From contig MU008221.1 of assembly GCA_010909165.1 (NCBI GenBank), positions 1 to 64,000 of the forward strand: a stretch of 64,000 nt of DNA. Direction: 5' to 3'. Under the pieces are notes generated by a model. The model worked only from the letters and a program-made list of their open reading frames with translations. It ran no database searches and was not told the origin of the DNA. This document shows positions 53,710-64,000 of the stretch, piece after piece (position 1 is the first letter of the stretch; every line of letters begins with the position of its first letter). The DNA comes from Anthoceros angustus (Eukaryota; Streptophyta; Anthocerotopsida; Anthocerotales; Anthocerotaceae). The position numbers and the translations under genes are program-made.

Positions 53710-53850
53710 GTCGCGGCCGGAGGCTATTTATGCCTCCCTTTGCCCTTGTTCCTTGGCCAAGGCCAGGAACTTTACAGCCCTTCCGGCCAAAGGCCAAGGA
53801 CGAATTTTGTTACTGCAGACAAGTGGTTCTGCAGATTGAAAACTGGTCAG
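53710..53850 (+). repeat. Second copy of repeat R1
   Basis: It matches 49,190-49,320 (see there). It ends before attggtcagcatgcagc, after which the sequence becomes AT-rich and non-repetitive, marking the right edge of the transposon block. Confidence 0.6.
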
Positions 53851-54640
53851 CATGCAGCTATGTGGCCATTGCGCGACAAGGACATGAAACGTGCTGCTTC
53901 AAGGGCACAAGAGAAAATAGAACCACCAGAAATCATGGTGCCACAATCAAACTTTAGTATGCCGTGGTTTAAAAAGAAAGTATAAAAAGAGCTACATACA
54001 AGATAAAAATATTCTATTATATTGAATACATATTTTATCCTTGAAATTTGAAAATTTCTAGTTTCCTCCTTAGTCTTGGATAAAGGGCAATGATTTTTTT
54101 ATTTACATAAATATCCTTGGTTTTCGTAGAAACATAAATAATAGTTTTAGTATAGGTATATAGCCAGATATGTAACTCTCTTTTTCACTAAACCATAATC
54201 ATACCCTAAGCTGACTAAACTTAATTGTGCGATTACGCCATAGTGTATCCAGTACGGAGAGTAGGTACTGAGCTTCAACGAAGCTTCGCTTGTTGCCGTG
54301 TCGTGGTTTCTTCGAGGAGCGCTTCAAGAGCGCGTCCCGCGGCAAGCGGTCTCCCCTGGCCATCACTCTTTGCAAATCCTGTAAAGTCCGGGGATTCTCT
54401 TCAGGAACAGAAGATTCCAACTGTTGGGAGCTCAGATTTGCTGTTCACGGACCTCTTCTGGATAGCTGTCCGATCCCGTCTGAGAAATCCATTTTGAGCT
54501 GAATTGGAGTCTGGACAGGTTTTGACAAGCATCAGCTCATTCCGGGATTCTAAACGAGTAGGTTTGGGGCGTGCGAGTTAGAGCTCGGTCTGCGATAGAT
54601 TGGAGGCGAAGGATTGACTTTGCCGTTGCAGACAGGAATC
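53851..54640 (+). other. Upstream region of the DA1-like gene
   Basis: AT-rich sequence (53.95-54.2 kb) is followed by a GC-richer stretch. Expected contents are the promoter and 5' UTR of the gene starting at 54,641. No TATA box can be assigned with confidence, and the short frames do not look coding. Confidence 0.5.
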
Positions 54641-57272
54641 ATGAAGTGGTTTGATCGCCTACTTAAGGGGTCTAAGGATCGTTGCAATCTAGATGATTTT
54701 CAAATTTCGCCAGTTCAGCTACCTTCTCGTGACTATGCGGTATGCACTTGCTCTAGACTTTAGAACCATTTTCACTGCTGCAGTTCTGCCTGGTAGGAAC
54801 GTTTGCCGCAGAATCTGTTATTCAATTGTGTTTGTGCAATACGTTAGGTTATGCACGGTTTCGCTACTTGGAGGAGTGGTTGGGAATTTATCAATTTGGT
54901 GGTGAATGCAGGATAGGGGCATACAGGAGCAGCAGGATCAAGCCATAGCTCTAAGCCTCGCATTGGCCGAAGAGGAGACTCTTGGTATGTGTTTCTGTCT
55001 GGTGACTGAAATATTTTCGTAGCCTCGGAGCTCGTCAAGCTTGTCGGAATCTCTAGCAGGAAAGCACCTGCCTGAAAGTTCTGAGGGCACATGGGTGACA
55101 CTGGTTTACCTGACTTGTGAACCCAGAAAGGATATCTCAGCTGGAGGCTGATGAGAAGTTTGCACGGGGTCTGCAAGCTAGTTTGGACTTGGAAGTTGCA
55201 AACCCACCAGTTGCAGTTGATCAGGCTGGTTCGGCGAGAGGAGATCGTGTTGGTCCATCTTCTCGTGGACTCTCAACTCTGCAACATTTTCTACCAAGGT
55301 AGTTGTAGTGCATGCATAGCAGCTATCATGACTTTCTACTGCTCTCTGCCAGGCTCCGACCTCACTGTACTCCTCTGACAGTGCTACCTCGCTGTAACAG
55401 GTTCTCAAACATCAAATGTCTTGGATGTCAGCGTGACATTGGGATTGAACGCTTTCTAACCTGTATGAACGGCTACTGGCATCCACAATGTTTCCGCTGT
55501 GGACATTGTAAATCTCAAATCGACGATCCGGAGGTATGCCATTTCTTGTGCTCTGTCTTGGTCCTCGCGTAGTAACGTGGGCTGCAAGAATGACAGATAG
55601 GGAATCGTAGTTTGCATGAATCATTGGCCAGAGTGTGTGACAAGTATAGGTGGTAGTTGCAGTTTGCAGTGAGAAATAACAAGCCCTACCATACCCATTG
55701 CCACAAGGAGTTGTTCCATCCTCGTTGTCAAGTTTGCTCTATCTTTGTAAGTGGCATGCGTCTTCGTCTGTTTCCCTTTTGTATGCTGTTGTCTTTTTCA
55801 CGTGAGCCGTTGGCAGTCTGTGGGTTGACACTCCTCTATGTACAGATACCCAAAAATGCGGCACAGCTTATTGAATTTCGGTCTCATCCATACTGGGGAC
55901 AACAATACTGCCCTGCCCATGAGAATGATGGCACGGCTCGTTGCTGCAGTTGCGAGAGACTTGAGGTTGGTATGCCTCTCAGACTGGGGTGTGAGTAGCA
56001 TCAGACATCTTCGTTCTGTTCTCCTACTGTGTGAATGTGTAGACTCCATATAGTTTTGGTGTCCGCTCAATGCAAGCTGTAAGCTCTCGTGATGTAGCAT
56101 GCATCTTTGCCACGCTTGTTATGAGAGCTAACGTACTTGGTCCGTCATGTTACAGCCCAGGGATTTGGAGTTTATCAGCTATGATGACGGCCGCAAGCTA
56201 TGCTTGGAGTGCCTCGACACTTGCATAATAGATACAAAGGAGTGTCAGCCACTGATTAGGGAGGTCCTGGCGTTCTTTGACAATTTGGGCATGACAATCA
56301 AGCAGCAGATACCAATCCTCCTAGTCGAGATGCAGGCTTTGAACAATGCCGGGGAATTAGAAGTAAGTTGGGATTTGAACTAACGTGAAATTTTTCAGTC
56401 CCCGGCAGAAGAGGCACTGCGGACATTCCTCTGACTCCCACGTTGCCGTTGCTTCTCAGGGAAAATGTAAGACTGCTCAAACCAGAGGCCTGTGCCTGTC
56501 GGAGGAGCAAACCATCAGCACGGTGAGTTAAGTTGTACCCCAAGAAGCCTTGAACGATATCTGGGCAGTCGGCACCGATTGTCTAACACTGGTGCGGTCT
56601 AATTTTGCAGGTTAGCTTCCGGAGACTGCCACGGTTGCTGGGATCCAAGAACCCTTTCTCAGGAAAGGGGACGGAGTCTCTCAAGCTAAGACGAGAATGT
56701 TCAGTAACTGCAGTGCTGGTGCTCTACGGCCTGCCTAGGTACATCTTTCCTTCCTCACCAATCTGGAGTGCACACAAGGTGTAGTGTCTGAAGCTATGCT
56801 TGAACTCATTTTTGCTGCCCTGTGCAGGTTGCTGACGGGCTCTATCCTGGCACACGAGCTGATGCACGCCTGGTTTCGGCTGAACGGTACCCACCTACTA
56901 CATTCCCACCACCCATACAAGTTTCTCCAAGTCCCACTGCAAATGCTTAACTAACCCACACCATGCTGCACCACAGGCGCCGGTTCGTTCTCGAGCCTGT
57001 CTCCCGTGGTCGAAGAGGGTATGTGCCAAGTGATGGCACACGAATGGCTGAGATCTCAGTTGGGCAGCAACGAGCCTTCATCCTCCGCCACGAGGAGTGC
57101 TGCCCAGACCGACACCCTTGACAGGCTGGGCCTCTTCTACTTGAACCAGATCCAGTTGGATTCATCCCCGTCTTATGGCGAAGGATTCAGACGTGGCCTG
57201 CAAGCCGTCACCAAATACGGCCTGGACGACACTTTGGAACATATCAGGCAAACTGCCACGTTCCCCGAATAG
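54641..57272 (+). CDS. DA1-like ubiquitin-activated peptidase (UIM-LIM-DA1 peptidase)
   Basis: There are eleven exons: 54641-54739, 54912-54984, 55127-55298, 55401-55533, 55663-55746, 55846-55965, 56156-56362, 56460-56522, 56611-56738, 56828-56886, 56977-57272. All introns are GT-AG and the joined frame is 477 codons. The start [11 protein letters not shown] matches the DA1 N-terminus (MGWFNKIFKGS in Arabidopsis). Two ubiquitin-interacting motifs follow ([13 protein letters not shown] near residue 43, [15 protein letters not shown] near 66), then LIM zinc ligands (CLGC at 121-124, CFRCGHC) and the second finger region. The C-terminal zinc peptidase has HELMH at 369-373 and [12 protein letters not shown]. 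In Arabidopsis, DA1 cleaves growth regulators after ubiquitination and limits organ size. Here the catalytic and UIM residues are all present and the length is near that of AtDA1. Nothing suggests a pseudogene. Confidence 0.95.
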
Positions 57273-57352
57273 TTAGTTAATTGCCCCGTTACTTAGAAAC
57301 CAACGTAACATAACTTCCGCGAGCTAGCTAACAGTTTCTAGTCATCGCCTAG

Positions 57353-57583
57353 CTTGCCCGTTACTACATTGGAGTGGTACGTCGTTTCTGATCTGCCAAC
57401 CATCTTTGTATGAAGCCACATAAGGCCATCTATCTCCTGAATAAATGTAATTAAGTTCCTTCCCTCGTACAGAGGGAAGGTCGAACTACCTATCTTAACT
57501 TCATAGCTTCCGTAGTGCTAACTTGCCCGTTACGGCATTGGAGTAGAACATTTCTCCCGATCTGCCAGCCAGCTTTTTATAAA
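57353..57583 (+). repeat. Imperfect direct repeat in the DA1 3' region
   Basis: Two roughly 62-bp copies (57,353-57,414 and 57,522-57,583) share cttgcccgttac, 'cattggagt' and 'gatctgccaaccatctttgta' or close variants. The spacing is about 170 bp, so this could be a duplicated 3' UTR or polyadenylation region. Confidence 0.75.
57440..57480 (+). terminator. Polyadenylation signal and hairpin after DA1
   Basis: AATAAA lies at 57,440-57,445, 168 bp after the stop codon. It is followed by a perfect 9-bp inverted repeat, CCTTCCCTC / GAGGGAAGG with a GTACA loop, at 57,458-57,480. Confidence 0.6.
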
Positions 57584-57589
57584 GAGGAA

Positions 57590-60126
57590 GCAGGGCGCGT
57601 GAATACCAAGGCCAATGATGCGTCTCACAATGCGATAATGGAAGAAGCTTTTGTGACGGCGAACAAAATATGTCAGCTTTGTGCATTCCCAGGGCAGACA
57701 GCTTTATTAGGCTCTGGTTCTGGATCTCGTTTCGTTCCCGTTCCCGTTCCCACTGGGATGTGAGGATATTCCGCAACATCCTCAGCCAGGCTGCCACCCG
57801 GCTGGGATCCAGGTGGCGGGGATCCCCAGCGCGGCAGCCGCCCTGGCACATGTCCCCGTTACCACCTACCCCTGTTGCCCTTGCGGGCCCCCACCACCTT
57901 CCCGCATGAGCAAATCGGAATTCATTTTCTTTTGCCACAAAATATCCATCGCCCCGGAAGTGGCGTCCAGGTTTTACAACTGGTAGGTCCGTAGAGCCCG
58001 GGCCGGTACTAGTGTCGCCCGCGCAAACAGCCAGTCAACCCGCTCACGTTGACGGCGTGGAGGCTTTGTTGCGGTTGGGAACCTGAGCACCGCGGCTTCG
58101 CTGGGTCGGAACTTGGCACCAAAGCACATACGTACATACATACATACGATCGACGACAACCTACAGCCCACCATGTGCATGAATCAACATTAGCTTCTCC
58201 CCCCTTTCATACATGAAGTAGTCATCCAGGCTGGTGTTATGTGTAACAACGATGCTCCTTTGGAGCTTCGCCGCACACCCAAGAGCCGGCCATCCTCATG
58301 GGCCATTGCATTTAGCACTGGGCACCCTTCAAGGGGATAGTAATTCTGCCACCTGACAAGACCATGCTTGGGCATGCCGGACGCCTGGCTCTGCCATACA
58401 AGAAGAGTACTCCACCAGCCAAAGACCAACAACAGGACGAGCCAAGACCAGCAAGACCTGAGTGTGAGTCACACGTTGATGGCATGGACCGTTGGAACTG
58501 AGGCCCTCGGGTGGGACCGGGAACCGGCGCTGGGCCCGGAGGCGGTAGGGTAGGAAACCTGGGCTGCGCTGGGTCGGAGCCTGGCCGGCCTCGGATGTGG
58601 TCTGGCGTTTGATAGGTCGCGGGTGGAGATGCTGCTGCCGAGGCCCACGCCTGCAGCAGGCTCGGGCCGGAGCTGGCGTGCCAGTGGGTCGTGGGTCCAC
58701 CCACGACGCTCCTCCGTACGGGCACCTGCTCCAGGGCGACGGTCCCCGAGACCGGACTCGTGCCGGACCCCGTTCGTCAACAACAGAACGGGACGGGACG
58801 GGACGGGACGGTCGGCCGGCTCCCGGCAGCCCCGTTCCGTGGGAAGCGAAGGGAAGGGAAGGGAAGAGAAGCGGAAAAGCGAAGCGCAGCCCAAAGCCCC
58901 TCCATGTTTCGTGTGTCGCATGCGCCGCCTGTTGCTGCTCGATTACCGACGCTGCTACGCGGAAATGGAATACATATTATAATCAAGGTGAGGCGGGGTT
59001 ACTGGTGTCGTCCCTGTTATGTTACGCTGGGCTGGTAGAGATAGAAAGAGAGGCGTGACGGAGTCTGGGAGGGCGGGACAGTCACAGCCCCGCCGTATGC
59101 AGGATGCGTGCCCTGTGCATGTAGCAGCAGCGGAAGAGGAGAAGGGAAGGGACGGGAAGACTGCAGGCAGCGGAGGATCCGGGGAGTATATGGGAGGACG
59201 GTATTTGCGGAGATGGGGAGGCGGGGAGGGGAGTGGGAGTGGGCGCTCCTCGTGGCCTGACCTGGTCTGTGTCAAGCCAGCTTCATCTCATCCCGCTTAT
59301 GGCGCAGCTGCCATCGGCGCACCCGCCTGGCACCCGGCAGCCTCATTCTGGCCATCGGGATATGCAGGTGGAATCGGGAAGGGGCACGGAATCATCCCCT
59401 GCCTGATTGCGCGCTCGCTCTAACACTTGTGTCCTCGTCCTACGAATCTCCTTGCCTTGTCTGGTTTTGCTGCGCCTTCTTCAGCGCTCGGGACCTCTCG
59501 CTTCATCCCCGCATTGCCGTTGGAGGATTTGGAAGGCTTGCGGGAGCTGTTCGAGGCCTCCCTGCAGGGCAGTCCGTTCCTTGTTGCGTCTGTGCTGGCT
59601 GCGGTGTGGTATCTTCCTTCTGTGGAGGAGTCTGCCTGCTCCCGTCCGCAGCTTCCTCTCATTCTTCGCTTCTTTTTCGCTTTGCGTGACTTGTATGTGG
59701 TCCGGGAGGGAGGCGGGAGGAGGAGTCGGGAATTTGCTTTTTGGCGCCTCGAAGGATGGATGTCCTTTGAGCGTTGCTTTCGAGCGCTGTCGTGAAGCTT
59801 TGGGACTGTCTCCACCAAGTCGCAACGCTTCCGTGAGCACATTGCTGTCCGGTCAGGCAGACAAGTTTTGGCATGTTCTCCTGCTTTTAGATCCGGATCA
59901 GCAGCCCGATCTAGCAATTTGACGAGCTTTCGAGGAGCCTAGTTTCCTTTCCGAGCTTCGTTTTCTGCCCCGTTCGAGCTTTCTTTCCTTTTCAGCGCTC
60001 GACGCTGATGGCAGTGGGGAAGATCTGGGAAGCAACGGAGTTCTGTCGCTCGGGTACCAGGAGTCGCGTTTAAGCAGCGCCGGCGTGTCATCCTCGGCAG
60101 GATTTGTCTGTTTCTCAGCTGCGGAG
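57590..60126. other. GC-rich intergenic region with microsatellites
   Basis: I support no protein or RNA gene here. Low-complexity tracts include gttcccgttcccgttccc (about 57.73 kb), tacatacatacatac (about 58.13 kb), an (ACGGG)n run at 58,788-58,811 and a (GGGAA)n run near 58,848-58,870. Frames up to about 170 codons exist on both strands but are Arg/Pro/Ser-rich and overlap each other, as expected from GC-rich DNA. The right part (59.4-60.1 kb) probably holds the promoter and 5' UTR of the ORF at 60,127. Confidence 0.5.
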
Positions 60127-60615
60127 ATGATGAGCCCTGGCGCCCCTCCGCCAAATGAGAGGCCGACGTTGGAGTCGGCCGCCGCTCTTGACAGCCACCC
60201 AAGGGAGGCTCTGAAGAAAAGGAGGGAAGACACCGCCCCGGAACCTGATTTGAGTGACAGCGAGGTGCCTTTTTCTCCTCTTCGCGAGGACTACAGTGAG
60301 CATGAATTTTACAGCAGCCCCCTCTTCAGAGGTTTCAAAGGTCTCGAGGGCTACAACAGGCGCCAACGCTACCTGCGTTCTTACACTTTCAGCCGGGAAG
60401 AGAGCCCGGCGGAGAAGGTGAAGAAATCGTGCAAGAAACTGAAGGCTGCCGCCTGGGCTGTCATGGCATGCAACTATTCTCCCGCCGTTGCAAGGAAGTT
60501 CAAGCAGCAGGTCAAGGAGCACACCTCCAGACTGTTCTCCTCCGGCCGATCTACGAAGTTCCACTTGCCTAGGTTGCATATGCCGGAGTGCCTGAGGATG
60601 CCGCAGATCTCTTAG
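60127..60615 (+). CDS. Small conserved-looking protein with RSYTF motif (unknown)
   Basis: This is a single-exon frame of 162 aa. I chose the first ATG (MMSPGAPPPNERP); the open frame extends 14 codons further upstream without an ATG. The N-terminal half is acidic and Pro/Ser-rich, probably disordered (PEPDLSDSEVPFSPLREDYS). The C-terminal half is basic: RRQRYLRSYTFSREE, then a likely amphipathic helix KVKKSCKKLKAAAWAVMA, NYSPAVARKFKQQVKEHTSR, and a tail with HLPRLHMPECLRMP. No signal peptide or membrane span is seen. The YLRSYTF core reminds me of small uncharacterised plant proteins, but I cannot name the family. Codon use and the biased domain layout suggest it is real. Confidence 0.6.
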   Translation: MMSPGAPPPNERPTLESAAALDSHPREALKKRREDTAPEPDLSDSEVPFSPLREDYSEHEFYSSPLFRGFKGLEGYNRRQRYLRSYTFSREESPAEKVKKSCKKLKAAAWAVMACNYSPAVARKFKQQVKEHTSRLFSSGRSTKFHLPRLHMPECLRMPQIS

Positions 60616-62237
60616 GGCCGGCCGTGAGAGCACCCATGGGCTCACTTTTGGAATTCCATGTTTGCTTTTGAGATGCACGCTTGTGGCCATGGATGCTCTT
60701 TCCTGTTGCGTGTCTGACAAGCCATCAGGTTGCAAAGGAGGCTTTTATGTCCTTGGACATCGGTTGTAAGGACTGAACAAAGTGTCGGAGCTATCTCGTA
60801 ACGGAGGGTTTTAACTAAACCTTGGACTCCATGATTAGGCCGTTCATCAACAAGGACATAGCTGCACCACATGATCTCCTAGTCGATCCTTCAGCGGAGA
60901 TGATGGCAGGCTGTGTGTCTCTCAGGATGACCAGTTTAGGAGAGGCAATGTGGACTCTTACCTCAGATACTCGTGGGGCATGGAACCATCGGAAAATGAA
61001 GGAACTGGCTAGGTACATAGTAAGAAATTGCTGGCCTCCTCTGTATGTCTTTTGACAAGAGGGAGAGGGACATGTTCCAGCGGGATTTGCTGCGTGTGGT
61101 CGGACCCCCAACCCTATATCAAGCATGGACAGTGCGAAAGTAGTTGTCCGTCTCTACTCTCCACTTGGAGTTGCTCATTCTTGTTCGTGTACCTTCCGTG
61201 AGCTCTCGATCTAAAACCTAGGATCGCCCTAGACTACATAACGCGGTTCTGAATTGTGACCGATCAAATGTAGTGTACATAGACGTTGTTGTGCTTTCTG
61301 GGATAAACATGCCGTGATGTTTGGCCTCCAAATGTTCTCCAGGTTTTAAAAGGGTTTGCATACTCTTTACAGACCTAGAAGGCTGGAGCTGCAGCAGTAA
61401 AACGATCGTTGTCTCGCCAGCAGTGCGCGATGCATAGCTCAATCAGCACTCTCTCCCTCTTCGTGTGACTCTTCCCCTCAGTGAGCTGCGCAGCTGGCTT
61501 CCTTTACTCTGGCGCAGAGGAGGAATCGGGTCTCCTTGAGGGATACAGGTGAGTGAGGAAGGGGAAGGAATGCAAGTGATTGGTGGAGCGGTAGGGGGGC
61601 ACACCGCTGCTGTGGCCCTGCTGGGCCATGTGGGAAACTTAGCTGAGATGTTCACAGCGCCGCGCCCTCACCGCCGGAAGAAATGCCCGCCGCTTCCTTC
61701 CGTTGTTGGACCCGGAAATTGGAATCAGCACCCCCCCCTCCCCCCTTCTGTAACCACCTCGGGCACTCAAGCGAAGCCCCAATTGCACCGGATCTATGCC
61801 GATTTCCAGGCCTGCACCCCCGATCCCTTATCTCCGTGACCCAACCAGATGGCGAACGGGAGATTACTTGCGCGTTTCCCCCCGCGCCGCTCGATTCTGA
61901 GCTCTTTCAAGATGCAAATGTGCCAGGGTATGATTCAGCCTAGCCTGTCTCCATGTCTCAGTTTGGAAAGGATAGAGTAAAGCAAGCGCGTTCAGCCCGA
62001 TAGGTACCCTGTTATTGTTATCCAGTTACAAATCGGCCAAACGCCAAACGCAGAAAGAAAATAAGAAATTCGGTCAAACGACAGGAGCTGTTGCTGTTTC
62101 TGAGCAGCATCCCCTGAACGTTCCTGCCAAAGCCCGTCAGGTCGGGTAGCGTGAAGGAGAGTGGAACTCTTTCCCCGCTAAGAAACCCCTCGGCAAGCAG
62201 AGGCTGAGGTTTTGTACCATAGTCCCAGTGCACGGCC
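60616..62237. other. Intergenic region
   Basis: This covers the 3' side of the 60.1-kb ORF and the upstream region of the DJ-1-family gene. The short frames (for example 61,549-61,943) are Pro-rich and overlapping, and I do not support them as genes. A C-run (acccccccctcccccctt, about 61.73 kb) is present. No RNA gene is seen. Confidence 0.5.
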
Positions 62238-63093
62238 ATGGCGAGCGAGGCGCGGGAGATTCTGGTGGCGATCGTTCTGTTCGATAGGATCACTATCCTG
62301 GATGCAGTGGGGCCATACGAAGTGCTGCACCTTCTGCCTAATGTGCGAGTCGTGTTTGTGAGCCACCAACCGGGTGTCTACTATTCAGAGATGGAATTCC
62401 TCGGTCTGCCTGCAACGAAATCGTTTGAAGAGGTGCCCGCTCCTGACGTTCTCGTAGTACCTGGAGGCTTCGGCACGCGCAAGCTGGTGACCGATGTAGT
62501 GATTCTCGACTGGATCAGGAAGGTGCTTGCCGTCTCGTCCCTTGCATTCTAACAACCCACATTCAGGCGTTTGTGCAAACTTAACAGGTTGAGCCCCTCT
62601 GCCCAGGTTCATGATGGCACCTTGTACACAACCTCCGTTTGCACGGGATCTCTACTTCTTGCGGCCGCCGGACTGCTCCAAGGATTGGATGCAACCACAC
62701 ACTGGTCGTGCTACAACCTCCTTGCCCAGTACGGAGCCAATCCCACGAAACAGCGGGTGGTTCGACAGGTGATGCCTGCAACCGTTCCTCTTTGATGTAT
62801 CGCGTGGTTCAAGCGCATCCAACTTGGATGATGGACACCACCGAATTGTCGCGTGTGTGCAGGGGAAGATCATAACGGCCGCAGGAGTTTCTTCTGGGAT
62901 AGACATGGCTGTCCAACTCGCTGCTCTGCTCACAGATGAACTCACTGCAAAGGCTGTGCAGCTGGCAATCGAATACGACCCGCAGCCACCTTATGATAGT
63001 GGATCTGTTGACAAGGCCAGTGAGGAGGTGCGAGCCAAAGCTGGGGAGCTCGGCATGAGACTCCGCAACCGAGACGCAGCATTGCATTCCTGA
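62238..63093 (+). CDS. DJ-1/PfpI family protein (isonitrile hydratase-like)
   Basis: Three exons: 62,238-62,522, 62,607-62,768 and 62,863-63,093. Both introns are phase 0 and GT-AG (84 and 94 bp), giving 225 aa. The start ATG follows tgcacggccatggcg. Family landmarks are REILVAIVLFDRITILDAVG followed by PYEVL with Glu28 (the usual acidic partner of the nucleophile), PDVLVVPGGFGTR, the nucleophile elbow TTSVCTGSLLLAAAG with Cys107, GLDATTHW and KIITAAGVSSGIDMAVQLA. This set is closest to the bacterial-type isonitrile hydratase (InhA-like) branch and differs from the tandem-domain plant DJ-1 proteins. The substrate is unknown. No transit peptide is evident, so it is probably cytosolic. It is convergent with RPL23, with 164 bp between stop codons. 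Confidence 0.9.
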
Positions 63094-63257
63094 AAATGCT
63101 CCACGTGTGGAAAGATGCCATTCAAGTAAAACCATGTCATATAGTTCTGTGACTACAAATGCCTCCAACCCCTCTACATAACAAAATCGCTAGCTCCTGA
63201 AGGCTACTACTTGCCTCCATGGTACCATCATCTTCGGCCTGAATTCATACGAGTGCA

Positions 63258-63950
<693 letters not shown>

Positions 63951-64000
63951 GGCGCCGGACGCCGCAGCGCAACACAGCTCAGGGCAAAACCTAAAGCAAC

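Larger units (their letters stand above)
39663..53850 (+). mobile_element. Ty3/gypsy element D carrying a DNA methyltransferase
   Basis: Plus-strand order: LTR-like repeat (39.78-40.33 kb), leader, gag (40.85-42.09 kb), protease (42.2-43.4 kb, with a gap), C5 DNA methyltransferase (43.43-44.68 kb), RT (44.75-45.56 kb), RNase H (45.78-46.3 kb), integrase (46.38-47.34 kb), a post-integrase region with an AT-hook (47.5-49.1 kb), and a second LTR copy (49.4-53.7 kb) split by another insertion. RT before integrase marks it as Ty3/gypsy. It is a different lineage from A/B/F. Exact LTR ends are not resolved, because the left copy may be truncated at its 5' side. Confidence 0.85.

Noticed and set aside
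58312-59922. Overlapping Arg/Pro/Ser-rich ORFs on both strands (up to 171 codons)
   Set aside because: GC-rich intergenic DNA yields long frames by chance; there are no domains, no splice-consistent structure, and microsatellites run through them.

Overview
The window is eukaryotic nuclear DNA from a streptophyte (a charophyte alga or an early-diverging land plant; I cannot narrow it further). The reasons are a DA1-type ubiquitin-interacting/LIM/peptidase gene, spliced host genes with short GT-AG introns (about 78-190 bp), and plant-type Ty1/copia and Ty3/gypsy retrotransposons. There is no sign of bacterial or organellar organisation. About 54 kb on the left is nested retroelements; the last 10 kb is ordinary gene space. 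LAYOUT: 0-2 kb holds nothing recognised. 2-14.5 kb is a decayed Ty3/gypsy element (A, minus strand) with 2.8-kb LTRs, a tRNA-Asp-like primer site, gag, protease, RT/RNase H, integrase and an extra ORF after the integrase. 14.5-20.95 kb is a nearly intact Ty1/copia element (C1, minus strand) with 280-bp LTRs. It was inserted at the LTR edge of a second gypsy element (B, 20.95-24.4 kb). C1 carries, antisense to itself between pol and its 3' LTR, what reads as a three-exon gene. 24.4-28.5 kb contains a decayed protein of the DUF7869 type. 29.7-38.2 kb is a broken second copia element (C2) interleaved with a gypsy 3' end (F). 39.7-53.9 kb is a different Ty3/gypsy element (D, plus strand). GENE SPACE: a DA1-like gene (11 exons, 477 aa), a small conserved-looking ORF (162 aa), a DJ-1/PfpI-family gene (3 exons, 225 aa), and, convergent with it, the cytosolic ribosomal protein uL14/RPL23 gene (4 exons, 140 aa). 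MAIN FINDING: element D encodes a C5 cytosine DNA methyltransferase between its protease and reverse transcriptase, and an unrecognised post-integrase protein region with an AT-hook. DNMT capture by retrotransposons has been described in charophytes and dinoflagellates, so the phenomenon is known. This element's layout (gag-PR-DNMT-RT-RNaseH-IN-AT-hook/ORF3) and its unusual catalytic motif deserve a close look. QUALITY WARNING: a 361-bp N gap at 42.7-43.05 kb is flanked by the same roughly 400-bp sequence on both sides. The two copies differ almost only at CTG/CAG/CCG sites. The same pattern appears between other repeat copies here, so many of the apparent frameshifts in the transposons may be sequencing or assembly error at methylated CHG sites rather than biological decay.
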